Below, one piece after another: positions 49,100 to 59,598 of a stretch of 64,000 nucleotides of DNA. Source of the DNA: Drosophila pseudoobscura (lineage: Eukaryota; Arthropoda; Insecta; Diptera; Drosophilidae); contig NC_046681.1 of NCBI RefSeq assembly GCF_009870125.1, forward strand, positions 9,809,001-9,873,000, in the 5' to 3' direction. Below the pieces are notes generated by a model. It ran no database searches. It was not told where the DNA came from and saw only the letters and a list, made by a program, of their open reading frames with translations. Position 1 is the stretch's first letter, and the number at the start of each line of letters is the position of its first letter. The position numbers were made by a program, and so were the translations under genes.

Positions 49100-49846
49100 C
49101 TAGGGCAAATTCCAACGGACGAATTTCTTCAACATACAAGTCGGTTTCTTTTGAGCAGGTTTATGCTTTACTCGGCACTCGTGCATGATAAAAAGTATCT
49201 TATTTTGTGCTTTCAAGCAAGCATCTGCAGGGAGCTGACCCAGTTCTTGCCTTAGTTCATGGCAGAATTCATCCAAATCGGCATCGGAATCTTCACCAGA
49301 GCCAGAGCTTAGAAATGTAGTGATAGCATCAACATCGGGATTGGCAGAGTCTACAGAGTCACTGACTTCGTCAGAGAATTGCAGGCTTTCAGAGTTTTCA
49401 AATGCACCGGAATCAGGTTGCAGTACTGGGCGACTGGGTTGCATGTTATATGCAGGAGCTTTTGCAGGAGCCGTGCTCTCAACTTTCACTTGCTGCGGCA
49501 ACAAGAACAGGAATTCATCTAAAAGGTCAAAGGACGGCTTTCCACAGAGACCACCCCTCTTTTTACATGCTTCAATGCGTCTAAACTCGTCCAAAGCTTC
49601 TCTACGCAAATTCTTCATTACACATTCAACTTCATATCCCGACACGTTCGGGCCGAACTGTTTCGCTATCCAGGTCCAAAGTTGATGTCTTTTGCTTAGG
49701 TTAGAGTATTCATCATGCAGTTTGTTCCACAGACACTCGTGTCCGGCGTAGAAGCGTATCATGGTGATAAGATTTCCTTTGTGAGAAAATATATTTTCCA
49801 AATACTGCATGCGATCATGGGGGTATCGCTTGGAGGGAAAAGGCAT
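49100..49846 (-). CDS. MADF-domain protein 2
   Basis: A single exon of 248 residues starts at ATG 49846. The MADF domain is at about residues 24-110 (LITMIRFYAGHECLWNKLH, RHQLWTWIAKQFG, YEVECVMKNLRREALDEFRR). An acidic Ser-rich middle (SSGSGEDSDADLDEFCHELR) leads to a basic tail. I see no clear BESS motif. It is divergent from Mpp6 and directly upstream of MADF protein 1, with only 78 bp between and no AATAAA there. Confidence 0.85.
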   Translation of the reverse strand: MPFPSKRYPHDRMQYLENIFSHKGNLITMIRFYAGHECLWNKLHDEYSNLSKRHQLWTWIAKQFGPNVSGYEVECVMKNLRREALDEFRRIEACKKRGGLCGKPSFDLLDEFLFLLPQQVKVESTAPAKAPAYNMQPSRPVLQPDSGAFENSESLQFSDEVSDSVDSANPDVDAITTFLSSGSGEDSDADLDEFCHELRQELGQLPADACLKAQNKILFIMHECRVKHKPAQKKPTCMLKKFVRWNLP

Positions 49847-50077
49847 AGTTATTATATAGCTATATTATTATAATTTTTGATTTCAAGTAAGAGCCAAAAC
49901 AAAGATTGAATTTTATACTCTCAATATAATTTGAATGTCAGGCCCGCCACGTTTTCTCATTTCTGACAGACGTTTCACAACACTAGCACGAGCTCTTCGT
50001 TTGTTTTGTTCTCACATTCGTGGAAGGAACAACGTGCACGAAACATTCTATTTAGGTTTAACATTTAAATTGATAAA
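49847..50077. promoter_or_regulatory. Divergent MADF-2/Mpp6 promoter interval
   Basis: A 231-bp gap separates two divergent start codons. It is AT-rich on the MADF side. I see no perfect DRE or motif 1. Confidence 0.4.
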
Positions 50078-50557
50078 ATGCCGTCGAAAATTAAGCCGAG
50101 ACTCTCGCGTGGTGTCCTGGACATGAAATTCATGCAGCGCACCAAAGTGAAGGTGGACAAGGAAGACGACGACGAGCAGAGTCGGGCACTGTACTCGAAC
50201 GAAATCAACGAGAAAATGTTGAACTCCAATTCCAACTTTATCATCGAGCCCAGCTATACGATTTGCGCTGGCCTCATAGATGGTCGTCTCAGTTTTCGCG
50301 GCATGAATCCGGACCTTGAGCTGCTTATGGAACAGGAGATGGCCCAAAAGCTCGGTAAAGTGAAACCCGAACAGCCCAAGGAGGTCTCCGACCAGGAAAT
50401 GGCCAAGGCGTACTACACCAACAAGGCGCCCAGTGTCGCCAGTAACATGTCCAAGAAGTTTAGCACGAAGAACAACCTCAAGCGGAAGCAAGGAGGCAAT
50501 AACCAAAGGCAACAAAAGCCACAGTTCAAGAGACCTCGCGACGAAGACGACGATTGA
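50078..50557 (+). CDS. Mpp6: Mpp6, nuclear exosome cofactor
   Basis: This is the M-phase phosphoprotein 6 family, which tethers the Mtr4 helicase to the nuclear RNA exosome for 5.8S rRNA processing and RNA decay. It is a single exon of 159 residues. Conserved points are the N-terminal KPRLSRGVLDMKFMQR and the internal SFRGMNPDLELL, both family marks. The C-terminus is basic, then ends in acidic DEDDD. It is divergent from the MADF genes and convergent with Coq3, only 84 bp away stop to stop. Confidence 0.95.
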   Translation: MPSKIKPRLSRGVLDMKFMQRTKVKVDKEDDDEQSRALYSNEINEKMLNSNSNFIIEPSYTICAGLIDGRLSFRGMNPDLELLMEQEMAQKLGKVKPEQPKEVSDQEMAKAYYTNKAPSVASNMSKKFSTKNNLKRKQGGNNQRQQKPQFKRPRDEDDD

Positions 50558-50641
50558 GCGCAGCCTTAGTTTAATCATGCTTTGACCTTCTTAGTTGTTA
50601 CATAGATACTTAATTTTAGTTATCTTAAATATATTATGATT

Positions 50642-51693
50642 TCAATCCGATTCCTTCACAGCCTGCAGAGCGTAGCACATTTGGGTAGTGTTTATCCAGC
50701 GCCAAGTATTGCGCCAGAAGTCGTAGGTGCTGCCATTAACCAGCACGGTCTGACAGTTCACTAGGGGACGTTAAAGACAGGACATGAACACGTGGAAGTG
50801 TTACTTTGCAGCTAATTATTGCTACTTACTCGTGTCCAATATGCGCTGAACATCCAGTGGGGAAATCATCTTTTCCCAATGATGCGTGCCCTTGGGCACC
50901 AGATTCAGTACATACTCGCTCAAGACCACTCCGGCCACCCACATAGGTAGAGTTTTGTTCAACGTGGTGATAAATATGGAACCGCCTGGTCTAAGGCTGC
51001 GCACACACGCTTCCAGCAACGCCACTTTATCGTCCACGTGCTCCAGTACCTCGGATACTATGACGGCATCATATCGCTCGCAGTTTGATTTGGCATGCTG
51101 ATCGACCGGCTCCATTTTGTACTTCACGTTGCTGCACAGCTCCGGGCTAAGCTCCGTCAAATGATCCCGAGCGGCGGCAATGAGCTTCTCGGCCAAATCT
51201 ATGCCGGTAACCTGGGCCCCCAGGCGCGCAAGCTGCTCTGTCAGCAGGCCCCCACCACAGCCGACTTCCAGCAGCCGCTGTCCCTTCAATACCTTTGTGG
51301 TATTTACGTAATGAGGCTTCACATTGCCGCGCGCAACGATGCCATCGCGTATGAAAGGAACACTGTGCAGAATTTAGAACTTTGAACTCGGGAGAAAATT
51401 CAGGAAATTGCATCCACTTACCGTATCTCATTTAGGGCATGCAAGGCTTCCATTGACCCGTTCTGGTTCCACCAATCTGCGGCATGATTCTCGTGGTGCT
51501 GCACCTCACGTTTGGTGTCGGCATCGATTGTTGCACCGCCACCGCCGCTGCTGCTGCTGTTGCATCTGGCCAAAACATTGGCCAGCGTCTGTCGCAACTT
51601 GCTGTGATTAAAAATTAAATAGTAAAGTATAATGAAACATTAACAGTATAATAAACATATTTACCTATTTGGAAAAATATAATTTCGCAGCAT
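50642..51693 (-). CDS. Coq3: Coq3, ubiquinone biosynthesis O-methyltransferase
   Basis: Coq3 performs both O-methylation steps of ubiquinone synthesis on the matrix side of the inner mitochondrial membrane. Exons are 51665-51693, 51422-51601, 50830-51362 and 50642-50760, giving 286 residues. The N-terminus is Arg-bearing and short of acid residues, as in a mitochondrial targeting peptide. SAM-binding motif I LLEVGCGGGLL lies at 100-110, with VTGIDLAEKLI after it and VSEVLEHVDD and LRPGGSIFITTLNKT further on. ADWWNQNGSMEALHALNEIR is typical of UbiG/Coq3. It is divergent from the PLD3-like A gene. Confidence 0.95.
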
Positions 51694-51977
51694 TATTTTG
51701 GTTCAAGAACAAAAAAACAAAGTGAACAGCTGATTTTGTGCTCTCTCATTCTCCTCTCTCTGTCCCTCTCTCTCCGCTTCACATTCTCTTTTTGACTTGA
51801 AGCTTTCTTGATTGTGATTTCAGGTGGTTTGGTTCTTTCTTTGCAATTCTTCAATTCAAGAGAGCGAGAATAAGCATTATCACCTGCGTATTATCGATAT
51901 AGATAACAAAGCAGGTGTGTGGCTATTACTAATCGGCGATCACTTAGGATTTTTTTGTCCACCGATCCGATCTAAAA
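51694..51977. promoter_or_regulatory. Shared Coq3/PLD3-like A promoter with DRE
   Basis: The 284-bp interval between divergent starts has a perfect DRE TATCGATA at 51892-51899 and a long CT-rich tract (CTCTCTCATTCTCCTCTCTC type, about 51739-51778), which may bind GAGA factor. DREF-type control of both genes is plausible. Confidence 0.6.
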
Positions 51978-53511
51978 ATGCCGCAGCAATATAAGCCGCT
52001 GCATAACGAGGAAGATGTGGAAAATGCGGCCGCCACCGCTGCCGTCACTACAGGAGACAACAGACAACAACAACAAGAGGCTGCAAATCCCCCGGCAGTG
52101 CAATTGCTAATGGTGTCGCTGTTCATGCTACTCTTTTTTGGCTCCTCGTTCTTCCAGCCACGGCCACGACTACAGCACCTGAAAGGCAGCGGAAATAAGT
52201 ACGATTCTACTAAGTATGGCTGCAATATTCAGCTGGTGGAGTCCATACCCATCGGACTCAACTACTCCGAGGGCAGTCCACGGTTCTTGAGCACCTTTGA
52301 GGCCTGGCAGCAACTGCTGGACAGCGCCAAAGAGTCCCTGGACATTGCCTCCTTTTACTGGACCATGCGTGCCCAGGACACGCCGGGCGTGAACGACAGC
52401 AGCACTCAGCCGGGCGATGAGATCTTCAGGCGCTTCCTGGCCAACGGAAACGGTGGCGGTAAAACGCCCAGGCTGAATATTCGCATAGCACAAAGTGAAC
52501 CCTCCAGTGTGTCGCCCAATGAAGACACCAAGCTGCTGGCCAGCAATGGAGCTGCCGAAGTGGTCACCCTCTCATTTCCCAAGTACTTTGGAGGCGGGGT
52601 CTTGCACACGAAACTTTGGATCGTGGATGAACAGCATTTCTATCTGGGCAGCGCCAACATGGACTGGCGGGCACTAACACAGGTCAAGGAGATGGGTATT
52701 CTGGCCCAGAACTGTCCACAGCTCACCCGAGATGTGGCCCTGATATTCAAAGCGTATTGGTGTTTGGGAAAGAGTACAGATGCAAAAATCCCATACTGGG
52801 GCCCTGATTATTTCACGAAGTACAATCTCCAGTCACCCATGATCCTAAATGTGAACCAGAACACAACGATGGAGGGATTTTTGTCCAGTTCCCCGCCCCC
52901 ACTCTCTGCTCAAAGTCGCACCGGCGACCTGGAGGCCATCCTAAGCACCATCGATTCGGCCATTACATATGTGAACATTGCTGTTATGGACTACTATCCG
53001 CTGATCATTTATGGCCAGCATCCCAAGTATTGGCCGTACATCGATGATGCCCTGCGCCGGGCGGCCGTGGAGCGGGGTGTGTCCGTAAAGCTGCTCATCT
53101 CCTGGTGGAAGCATTCCAATCCCAGTGAGAATAAATATCTCAAATCACTACAGGATCTCAGCTCAAAAAAGGATAAAATCGATATACAAATTGTAAGTTA
53201 AAAATAATGGAACTTACAGAAATTAAAAATAATTTTATTTTGTATTCCAGCGTCGTTTCATTGTGCCCACAGATGCGGATCAAGAGAAGATACCCTATGG
53301 TCGGGTGAATCACAACAAGTATATGGTCACCGATAGAGTGGCCTACATAGGCACATCCAACTGGTCCGGCGACTACTTCACCGACACCGCCGGCATTGGC
53401 CTGGTTCTCAGGGAAACCCACGAAACGGAGCACACCCAAACGCTGCGCAGCGACCTAAGGAATGTGTTTGAGAGAGATTGGAACAGTCCATATGCCCATG
53501 AGTTAGAATAG
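51978..53511 (+). CDS. PLD3/PLD4-like phospholipase D family protein A (CG9248 ortholog)
   Basis: This is a type II membrane protein of the PLD3/4 family, whose mammalian members are lysosomal 5'-exonucleases. Exons 51978-53192 and 53251-53511 give 491 residues. There is a short cytosolic N-terminus, one membrane segment at about 41-59, then the lumenal part. Both HKD motifs are complete: H210-T-K212 with D217 in LHTKLWIVD, and H426-N-K428 with D433 in [17 protein letters not shown] and [10 protein letters not shown] follow them, as in the family. It is very close in sequence and intron position to PLD3-like B at 59.6-61.1 kb. Active enzyme is likely; the substrate is not shown by sequence. 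Confidence 0.93.
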
Positions 53512-53976
53512 AGAGCTGTTAGTTTGCTGAAGCCTGGAAACTAGGAACCTCTGCTTATTATTCAGTTTTATTCAATGTATTATGTATTCACTTTTTTGAT
53601 TATATTTTTATGTAAAATACAATAAAAAATTCGTTTTCGTATAACAGGAAAAAGTAAAAAAGAATTCAAATTATTAGAAAAGGAATGAGAATTGAGATTA
53701 CAAAGTATTTACAAAAACAGAAAAAATTAGATTAATAATATTCCGTCCTTCAGGGGTTGCTACTTTTGATTTTCCGATTTTCGTAAAGACTACACTTAAT
53801 AAGGAGTTGCCATTAAACTTACTTTAAATACTCTTCAACTTTAACATTGAACTTACGATTAAGAGGGTAGGGGTAAGGGGAAACAAACATGCCTTTGTGT
53901 GTGTTTTTGGTGGCATTATATTGCTTCAAGGAGAATCACCAGACAAGGGCTGAGAGGTATCCGTATCCAAATCGCA
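53512..53976. other. Convergent 3' interval, PLD3-like A and nibbler
   Basis: No gene is seen. It holds both 3'UTRs; an AATAAA at about 53621 suits the PLD gene. The rest is AT-rich. Confidence 0.6.
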
Positions 53977-55992
53977 TCACTTGACATTGGCATTGCCGCC
54001 GCGTTTCAGGAAATTGTTGCTAGCAATACTCTTGTCTATCGCCGTACTGATGTTGGGCACGCGATTCAGCAATGTGTTGTATATAAGCATCAGACAACGC
54101 GCATCGATGGCTGCAGAGGGATTTGGTAATTATTATTTTCTGATTCAACAGAAGATTCAGTTCCCCCGACCTGGTAGACGACTTACCTGCATACAATATC
54201 TGGTCGCGACGCAGCGGACGATTGGCCCAATTCGAGCATTGATTTGACTTGTTCAACTTCTTGCCCAAGCACACCAGCGACAGATCCGACAGGGCATCCC
54301 CGGCACGATTCACATTACCAAATGGCAGCCTAATGGCATAGCGTTGCTTCTTCAGCTCCAGCCAAAGAGTGCGCAGATCTAGATAATGATGTGACAACTG
54401 TAAGCGCAATTGCAGCGGGAGCGAGCGCTGCAACACCGTCAAGTCGCTGTACATGGAGAAGCCCACCTTCAGGATGTTCATGTTGTTGAATACATCCGCT
54501 CCGAGGGCACGCCAATGATCCGCTGTGATGCTCTGCCTGGCCAGGCAATCGATCAGGTAGACATTGCGCACGGTGGCAATCTGCAGCAGACAGAGCTGGC
54601 TCTCGCCGCACACATTTTGCACCCACTCCGAGTCCATGTAGATGATATGTTCGCGCTGCAGATGGCCAAGCATAAGGTCGAATTGTGTGGCCGTGTCCAC
54701 GGTGATGAGGCAATCGTCTGCCAAATCCATGGTCAGGTACATATCACAGCCGGTGGCCGAAGATGTGGCCCCATTATCATCAGGGGCTTGGGGCGCTTCT
54801 TCTTCGTCGATGCCGCGTGAGATCCGCGATAGAATGTCTTGCGGACAATCCTTGGGATTTAGCTTAAACTCTTTGTACCAGTACACAGCTTCGTTGCGTG
54901 AATCTTGTGCCCCCGCCACATACTTGACAAAGTCCACCTGGAGAGCATAATCGGAGGCATGCACGCTAACCATCTCCCGAAAGCTGGCCTGATTTATACG
55001 CGACTTCTCGTACTCGCGGAACAGATAATGCAAGTAGCCGCAGGTTTTTGTGAACTTGTAGTTCGGCGTGACGCCTTCGTCGAAGCCGTACTTCTTGGCC
55101 AGACGCGCCACCATCTTCGACATGGGGCGATAGCTCAGGACATTATGCGAGATCTTAACGTTCTTGTAGCGGCTGTAAGATAAATGCGGATTACTTGAGT
55201 GTTTCAAGGGGCGGGATGGGACGGCATTACGCACTTCAGAATGGGCTCGCAGAGTTCAAAAACCGACTTATCTTTGTGCAGCAGCGAGTCAAGAAACTTA
55301 ACAAGCGGCTGACGTTGTGCTGTCGCTTGCTCCAGGTACTCTTCGACCAGCGGCAGCTTCTCCTGTGCAATCAGTGGAAACGACAGCTCCAGCATATCAA
55401 ATTCGTTTGCCACCTGCAAGCTGATGGCCCACTGAGCCACCTCCTTGTACAGGCCAGAGTCCAGCATCTCGCGCAGCTTTGGCAGCAGCAGATTGCGTAT
55501 CTGATGCAGGCGGTACGTCTCGATTATGGCATTGTTGAGTGAGAGCACGCCCGAGGTCTTAACGAAATTAAACGCTATCATGCTGGTGTTCTGATCACAA
55601 ACAAGCTGCGGATAATCCATGTGCAGCTTGCACACTGTATCCAGCACAAAGTGTGACAGGCTTTTCGGCTTTATGTTGCTGCAGTCGGGACAATTGGCAA
55701 AGATCTTGAGGGCCAGCAGCAGCGGCTCCTTGTGGTCCTTCAGTTCATTGCCGAGGTCCCGGCCCAGGTGGGGCGACTTGTTCTTGCTGTACATATTCCA
55801 TTTATGGCGAAACACCGTAAAGAACTCCTGTGCTTCAGCGTCCAGGGTGGCATCAAAGTTTGTTCCATTAATTCCAGCACCTGTTGTGATGTTCTCCAAG
55901 CGCTTTATTTTCAAATTTATCATGTAGTCTTCCAGTGTATCCTCGTCGTCCTCGAAGCCGGCGGGAATAGCATTGTACATTTTCTTAGCCAT
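53977..55992 (-). CDS. nbr: nibbler (nbr), 3'-to-5' exoribonuclease of the DEDDy type
   Basis: Nibbler trims 3' ends of Argonaute-bound miRNAs and of piRNAs. Exons are 55235-55992, 54187-55172 and 53977-54110, giving 625 residues, matching the length I recall for D. melanogaster. The N-terminal half is a helical domain. Exonuclease motif I is MDSEW (D433, E435), motif II contains FSMYSD (D496), and motif III is Y580-A-A-I-D584, completed across the last splice junction. All five catalytic residues are present, so it should be active. It is divergent from Noc2. Its presence near deadlock puts two small-RNA genes in one 17-kb stretch, as in D. melanogaster. Confidence 0.96.
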
Positions 55993-56527
55993 CTTTCCGG
56001 TGGGCCAGTAAGTTTGGCCCAAGTTGCAAATTGCAATTTCGCGAAATTTTTGCCTGCCACTCGCCGAGTTGCAGAGCAAAAAGAAAAAAAAGCGCTGCCA
56101 ACTCTGACGAAATTACCACAACAGTAAATAGCTATGGCAATTTAGCTTATTTTTTAAATTAATTTATTTAACTTTATTTTTAGTTTTCAGCGGAAGGAAC
56201 AAATGCTCTTGACTTATACAGTGCCGCTCAACTGAATAGTTTCAAAAATTTTAAAAAGTCAAACCGCTATATCTTTTTAACCAACTTACCGATTTATATT
56301 TTTTTTACATAGATTGATTCATTGCTAATATAGCAAGAAAGTTTGTGATTTCTAGGACACGTTTGCAATGGTTGAACAATATTTATTATAGCTAGAAAAA
56401 GCATAGCTAAAATAGATACGCCATTTGGCTTTACTTTTTACAAAACGATGGCAGCACTCTTTTGTGGCAGGTGGCAGCTCCGAATAGGCGGCACACGTGC
56501 ATTTTGTTTTAGTTGTGCTCTCAAAAA
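55993..56527. promoter_or_regulatory. Divergent nibbler/Noc2 interval with E-box and possible Tc1-like end
   Basis: A perfect CACGTG lies at 56494-56499, about 30 bp before the Noc2 ATG. A GATGGCAGCACTC motif 7-like box is at about 56447-56459. Further in, TACAGTGCCGCTCAACTGAA (about 56218) resembles the end of a Tc1/mariner element next to a TA, but no matching opposite end is found. Confidence 0.45.
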
Positions 56528-58915
56528 ATGAAGGTGGCAGCGAAGAAAGTGAAATCCTTTGGCAAACCCAAGGCTGGCATCAGTAAAAAACAGCCCAAAC
56601 AAGAGACCAACAAAAAGACAGTTGCGAAAAAAGCAGAAAAGCTCAAAGATGAAAAGGTTATCGCAAAGAAATCCAAGCAGAAACCATTGGTGGCTTCAAA
56701 AAATGTAAAGCCCGCAAAGAAGGGGTCGAAGAAATCACACAAAGAGGATCTGGAGGGTCTTAAGCAGATAGATCCCGAGTTCTACGAGTTTCTCAAGACG
56801 AATGACAAGAAGCTGCTGGATTTCAATTTGCTGGATAGCGACGAGGAAGACGAGGACGAAGATGAGAAGGAAGCGGTGGCGCAAAAGGACGCCGACAGTG
56901 ACAGCGGGGACGACGAGGAGAACGAGGAAAAGTACCACAAGCCCAGTGACGATCTGGCTGTGGCGAGTGATGAGAGCGACTTTGAGGAGGAGGGCGAGGG
57001 CGAGGATGAAGCTGCTGCTGTCGGAGGGACTCAAAAGGTCACCCTGAACCTGTTGCGTCAGTGGGAACAGCAGCTGGGTCAGACCAACGTATCCATTGAC
57101 ATTGTGCGCAAAGTGATCCAGGCCTTCAACTCGGCCCTGGCCAGCATCTCCGCTGATGGGGCAGACGGCGGCGAGAACCAGCCGAATGCTGCCGCCTTTA
57201 AAGTCGTCGGAGCAGCCTCCTTCAATGGCGTCATCCAGCTGTGCGTGCTCCACTTGCAGCCGGCCATTATCCGAGTGCTGGGCGTGAGGCCCAACAGCAG
57301 CCTGCCGCTGCACAAGCACAAAAAGTGGGTCAAGGTGCGCGGCTGCCTGCGCTACTACCTCACCGATCTGATACGCCTCGTGGAGCAGGTATCGAGCGCA
57401 AATATACTGGGCGTGCTGCTCAAGCATCTGCATCAGATGGCTGGCATGGTCGCCCCCTTCACGGCCCTGGGCAAGACCATACTGAAGCGTTTGATTGTGC
57501 TCTGGGCCACGGGCGATGAAACTGTTCGCGTGCTGGCCTTTCTCTGCATCCTGAAGATTACCCGGAACCAACAAGTACGTACAGAAACCCCTTCTCACCG
57601 GACTGAAATTGGAAAATAATACTCTCTATCTCTCTCTGTCTTCCAGGGGACAATGCTGAACCATGTCCTGAAGGCCATGTACTTGGCCTACGTGCGCAAC
57701 TCCAAGTTTGTCTCCCCCAACACATTGCCGGGCATCAACTTTATGCGCCGCTCCCTGGTAGAGATGTTCGCCTTGGACTTGAACGTGAGCTATCAGCATG
57801 CATTCCTCTACATCCGCCAGCTGGCCATTCACCTGCGCAATGCGGTGATTTTGAAAAAGAAGGACAGCTTCCAGGCCGTGTATAACTGGCAGTTCATTAA
57901 TTCCCTACGTTTGTGGGCGGATTTGCTAGGCGCCAGCACCAACAAGCCGCAGCTGCAGCCTCTGGTCTATCCATTGGTCACCATTGCCACGGGAGTCATC
58001 CGCTTGATACCGACGGCTCAGTACTTCCCATTGCGCTTCCACTGCCTGCAGACACTGATTTCTCTGGCCAAGGAGACGCAGACTTATGTACCGGTGCTGC
58101 CGTTGATTGTGGAGGTGCTGCGCAGCAACACCTTCAATCGCAAACACTCGACGGTGTCCATGAAGCCGTTGCAGTTCACCTGCGTCCTCAGGCTGAACAA
58201 GGGCCAGCTGGCGGAGAATGGCTTCCGCGATGAGGTCATCGAGCAGGTGTGTGCCTTGCTGTTGGAATATCTCGCTCACGAGTCGGCCTCGCTGGCCTTT
58301 AGCGACTTGGTTGTGCCGGCCGTGATGGCCATCAAGGCTTATCTCAAGGAGTGTCGCAATTCCAATTACACGCGAAAGCTCAAACAGTTGCTCGACAAGA
58401 TCCAGGAGAGTAGCAAGTTCGTTGAGCAACAGCGCAGCAAGAGCACCGTCACCTTTGACCTGAAGGATGCCCAGGCTGTGGCCGCCTGGGAGCAGCAGCT
58501 GCGGCTGAAGCGCACACCCTTGGATATCTATTATGCCAGCTGGCTGAAGACACACGAGACAAAGAAACGACGCCAGGCGGCTCAAACGGACGAGATCAAC
58601 TCTGACTACGCTGTGCCGAAGCTGAAGCGGCCGGCGGCCAAGACGGGAGTGCCCGTGCGCAACGAAAACGGCGAGCTGGAGCTGTTCCCCTCCGACTCTG
58701 AGGATGATGAGGGTGGTCCGCACATCCCAATGGATGACGACGATGATGACGAGTCGGAAGTTGAGCAGCCCAAGCAGAAAAAGATCAAGGTGGCGAAGTC
58801 CCAAAAGTCCAAGGCTGTTATTCCAGAGCCAACGGAGGAGGCAGCTGCCGATGATTATGACGAGGCCGGGGCGGCTGTTGACATAGTTAAGGACTTGGAT
58901 TTGAATGATTGGTAG
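56528..58915 (+). CDS. Noc2 family, 60S ribosome assembly factor (CG9246 ortholog)
   Basis: Noc2 partners Noc1 and Noc3 in nucleolar and nuclear maturation and export of pre-60S particles. Exons 56528-57574 and 57647-58915 give 771 residues. The N-terminus is very basic (about 1-75), then acidic (about 105-165). The Noc2 helical-repeat region runs from about 180 to 650, with LHKHKKWVKVRGCLRYYLTDL and PGINFMRRSLVEMFALD. The C-terminus is acidic, with a basic island KQKKIKVAKSQKSKA. A CACGTG E-box immediately upstream fits Myc control, known for this gene class. The start was chosen at ATG 56528; no good upstream ATG is in context. Confidence 0.94.
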
Positions 58916-58983
58916 AGCATTAAACTACATAATTAATATATTTACACATTAAATTCATTTAAAATATGTATCCCTTCCCTAAG

Positions 58984-59439
58984 CTACTTATTCTCTGGTG
59001 GATCCCGTCCCGGTATGAATTCGTAGTCTTTGTACTTGGGAAACGTGCCAATGGTTTGGCCCTCCACCTGCTTCGGCATTGCTTTCTCATCCTTGGCCTT
59101 TGCATAGGTGGCATCCAGCTCGGCCGCGTTTCGCTTTTTCATGTCCATAATTTGTAGATTTTTCACCAGCTCCTCACGCGTCGGGGGTTCTTCACGACGT
59201 CCCCGCAACCAGGCCTCCCATTCGGCGGTTAATTCTTGATCGAACGCATCCTTGTCTGCCGGCTCAAACCAACGCGAGGATTTGCGCTTTCCAATCGCGG
59301 GGTTTGCCGGAATCTCAAAGTATTTGTTGCCGAAATAATCCTCTCCAATGTAGTTGCCGCGGAATTGGCGCGGTCGCAACGAATTCCAAAAGTTTTTGAA
59401 AATAATACCAAATATATCACGCGTCGGCTTCTGGGCCAT
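58984..59439 (-). CDS. NDUFAF2-like complex I assembly factor (B17.2L/mimitin family)
   Basis: This mitochondrial chaperone is for late assembly of respiratory complex I and is related to subunit NDUFA12. It is a single exon of 151 residues. Family signs are NYIGEDYFGNKYFEIP near residues 30-45 and the helical AEWEAWLRGRREEPPTREEL at about 74-93. The human protein has the same EWEAW..R.TRK.PPT.EE layout. It is convergent with Noc2 (68 bp stop to stop). A GGCAGTGCTGCAAACTGCC motif 7-like box upstream (about 59561) may be its promoter element. Confidence 0.88.
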   Translation of the reverse strand: MAQKPTRDIFGIIFKNFWNSLRPRQFRGNYIGEDYFGNKYFEIPANPAIGKRKSSRWFEPADKDAFDQELTAEWEAWLRGRREEPPTREELVKNLQIMDMKKRNAAELDATYAKAKDEKAMPKQVEGQTIGTFPKYKDYEFIPGRDPPENK

Positions 59440-59598
59440 GCTGCTTTTTGATTTGTTTTGTTTTTATTCAAATTTGAAAATAAAATTAAATTGAGATTTG
59501 GGTGAAGGAATTTTTAGGTTAGGTCCTACTTTTGTTATGACATTATCAGCTGTTGGACTGGGCAGTGCTGCAAACTGCCAGAGGTAAGGCGGACGTAT
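59440..59598. other. Short interval upstream of NDUFAF2-like and downstream of PLD3-like B
   Basis: Only 159 bp separate the two minus-strand genes, and it must hold the PLD3-like B 3' end and the NDUFAF2-like promoter. The motif 7-like box lies at about 59561-59579. Confidence 0.5.

Noticed and set aside
54410-54820. Open frames on the plus strand over nibbler
   Set aside because: They are shadows of the conserved exonuclease; no start context or recognisable product.
56735-58804. Long open frames antisense to Noc2 (up to about 290 codons)
   Set aside because: They are complementary to a strongly supported conserved gene with GC-rich third positions, which leaves the opposite strand open; no domain is seen.
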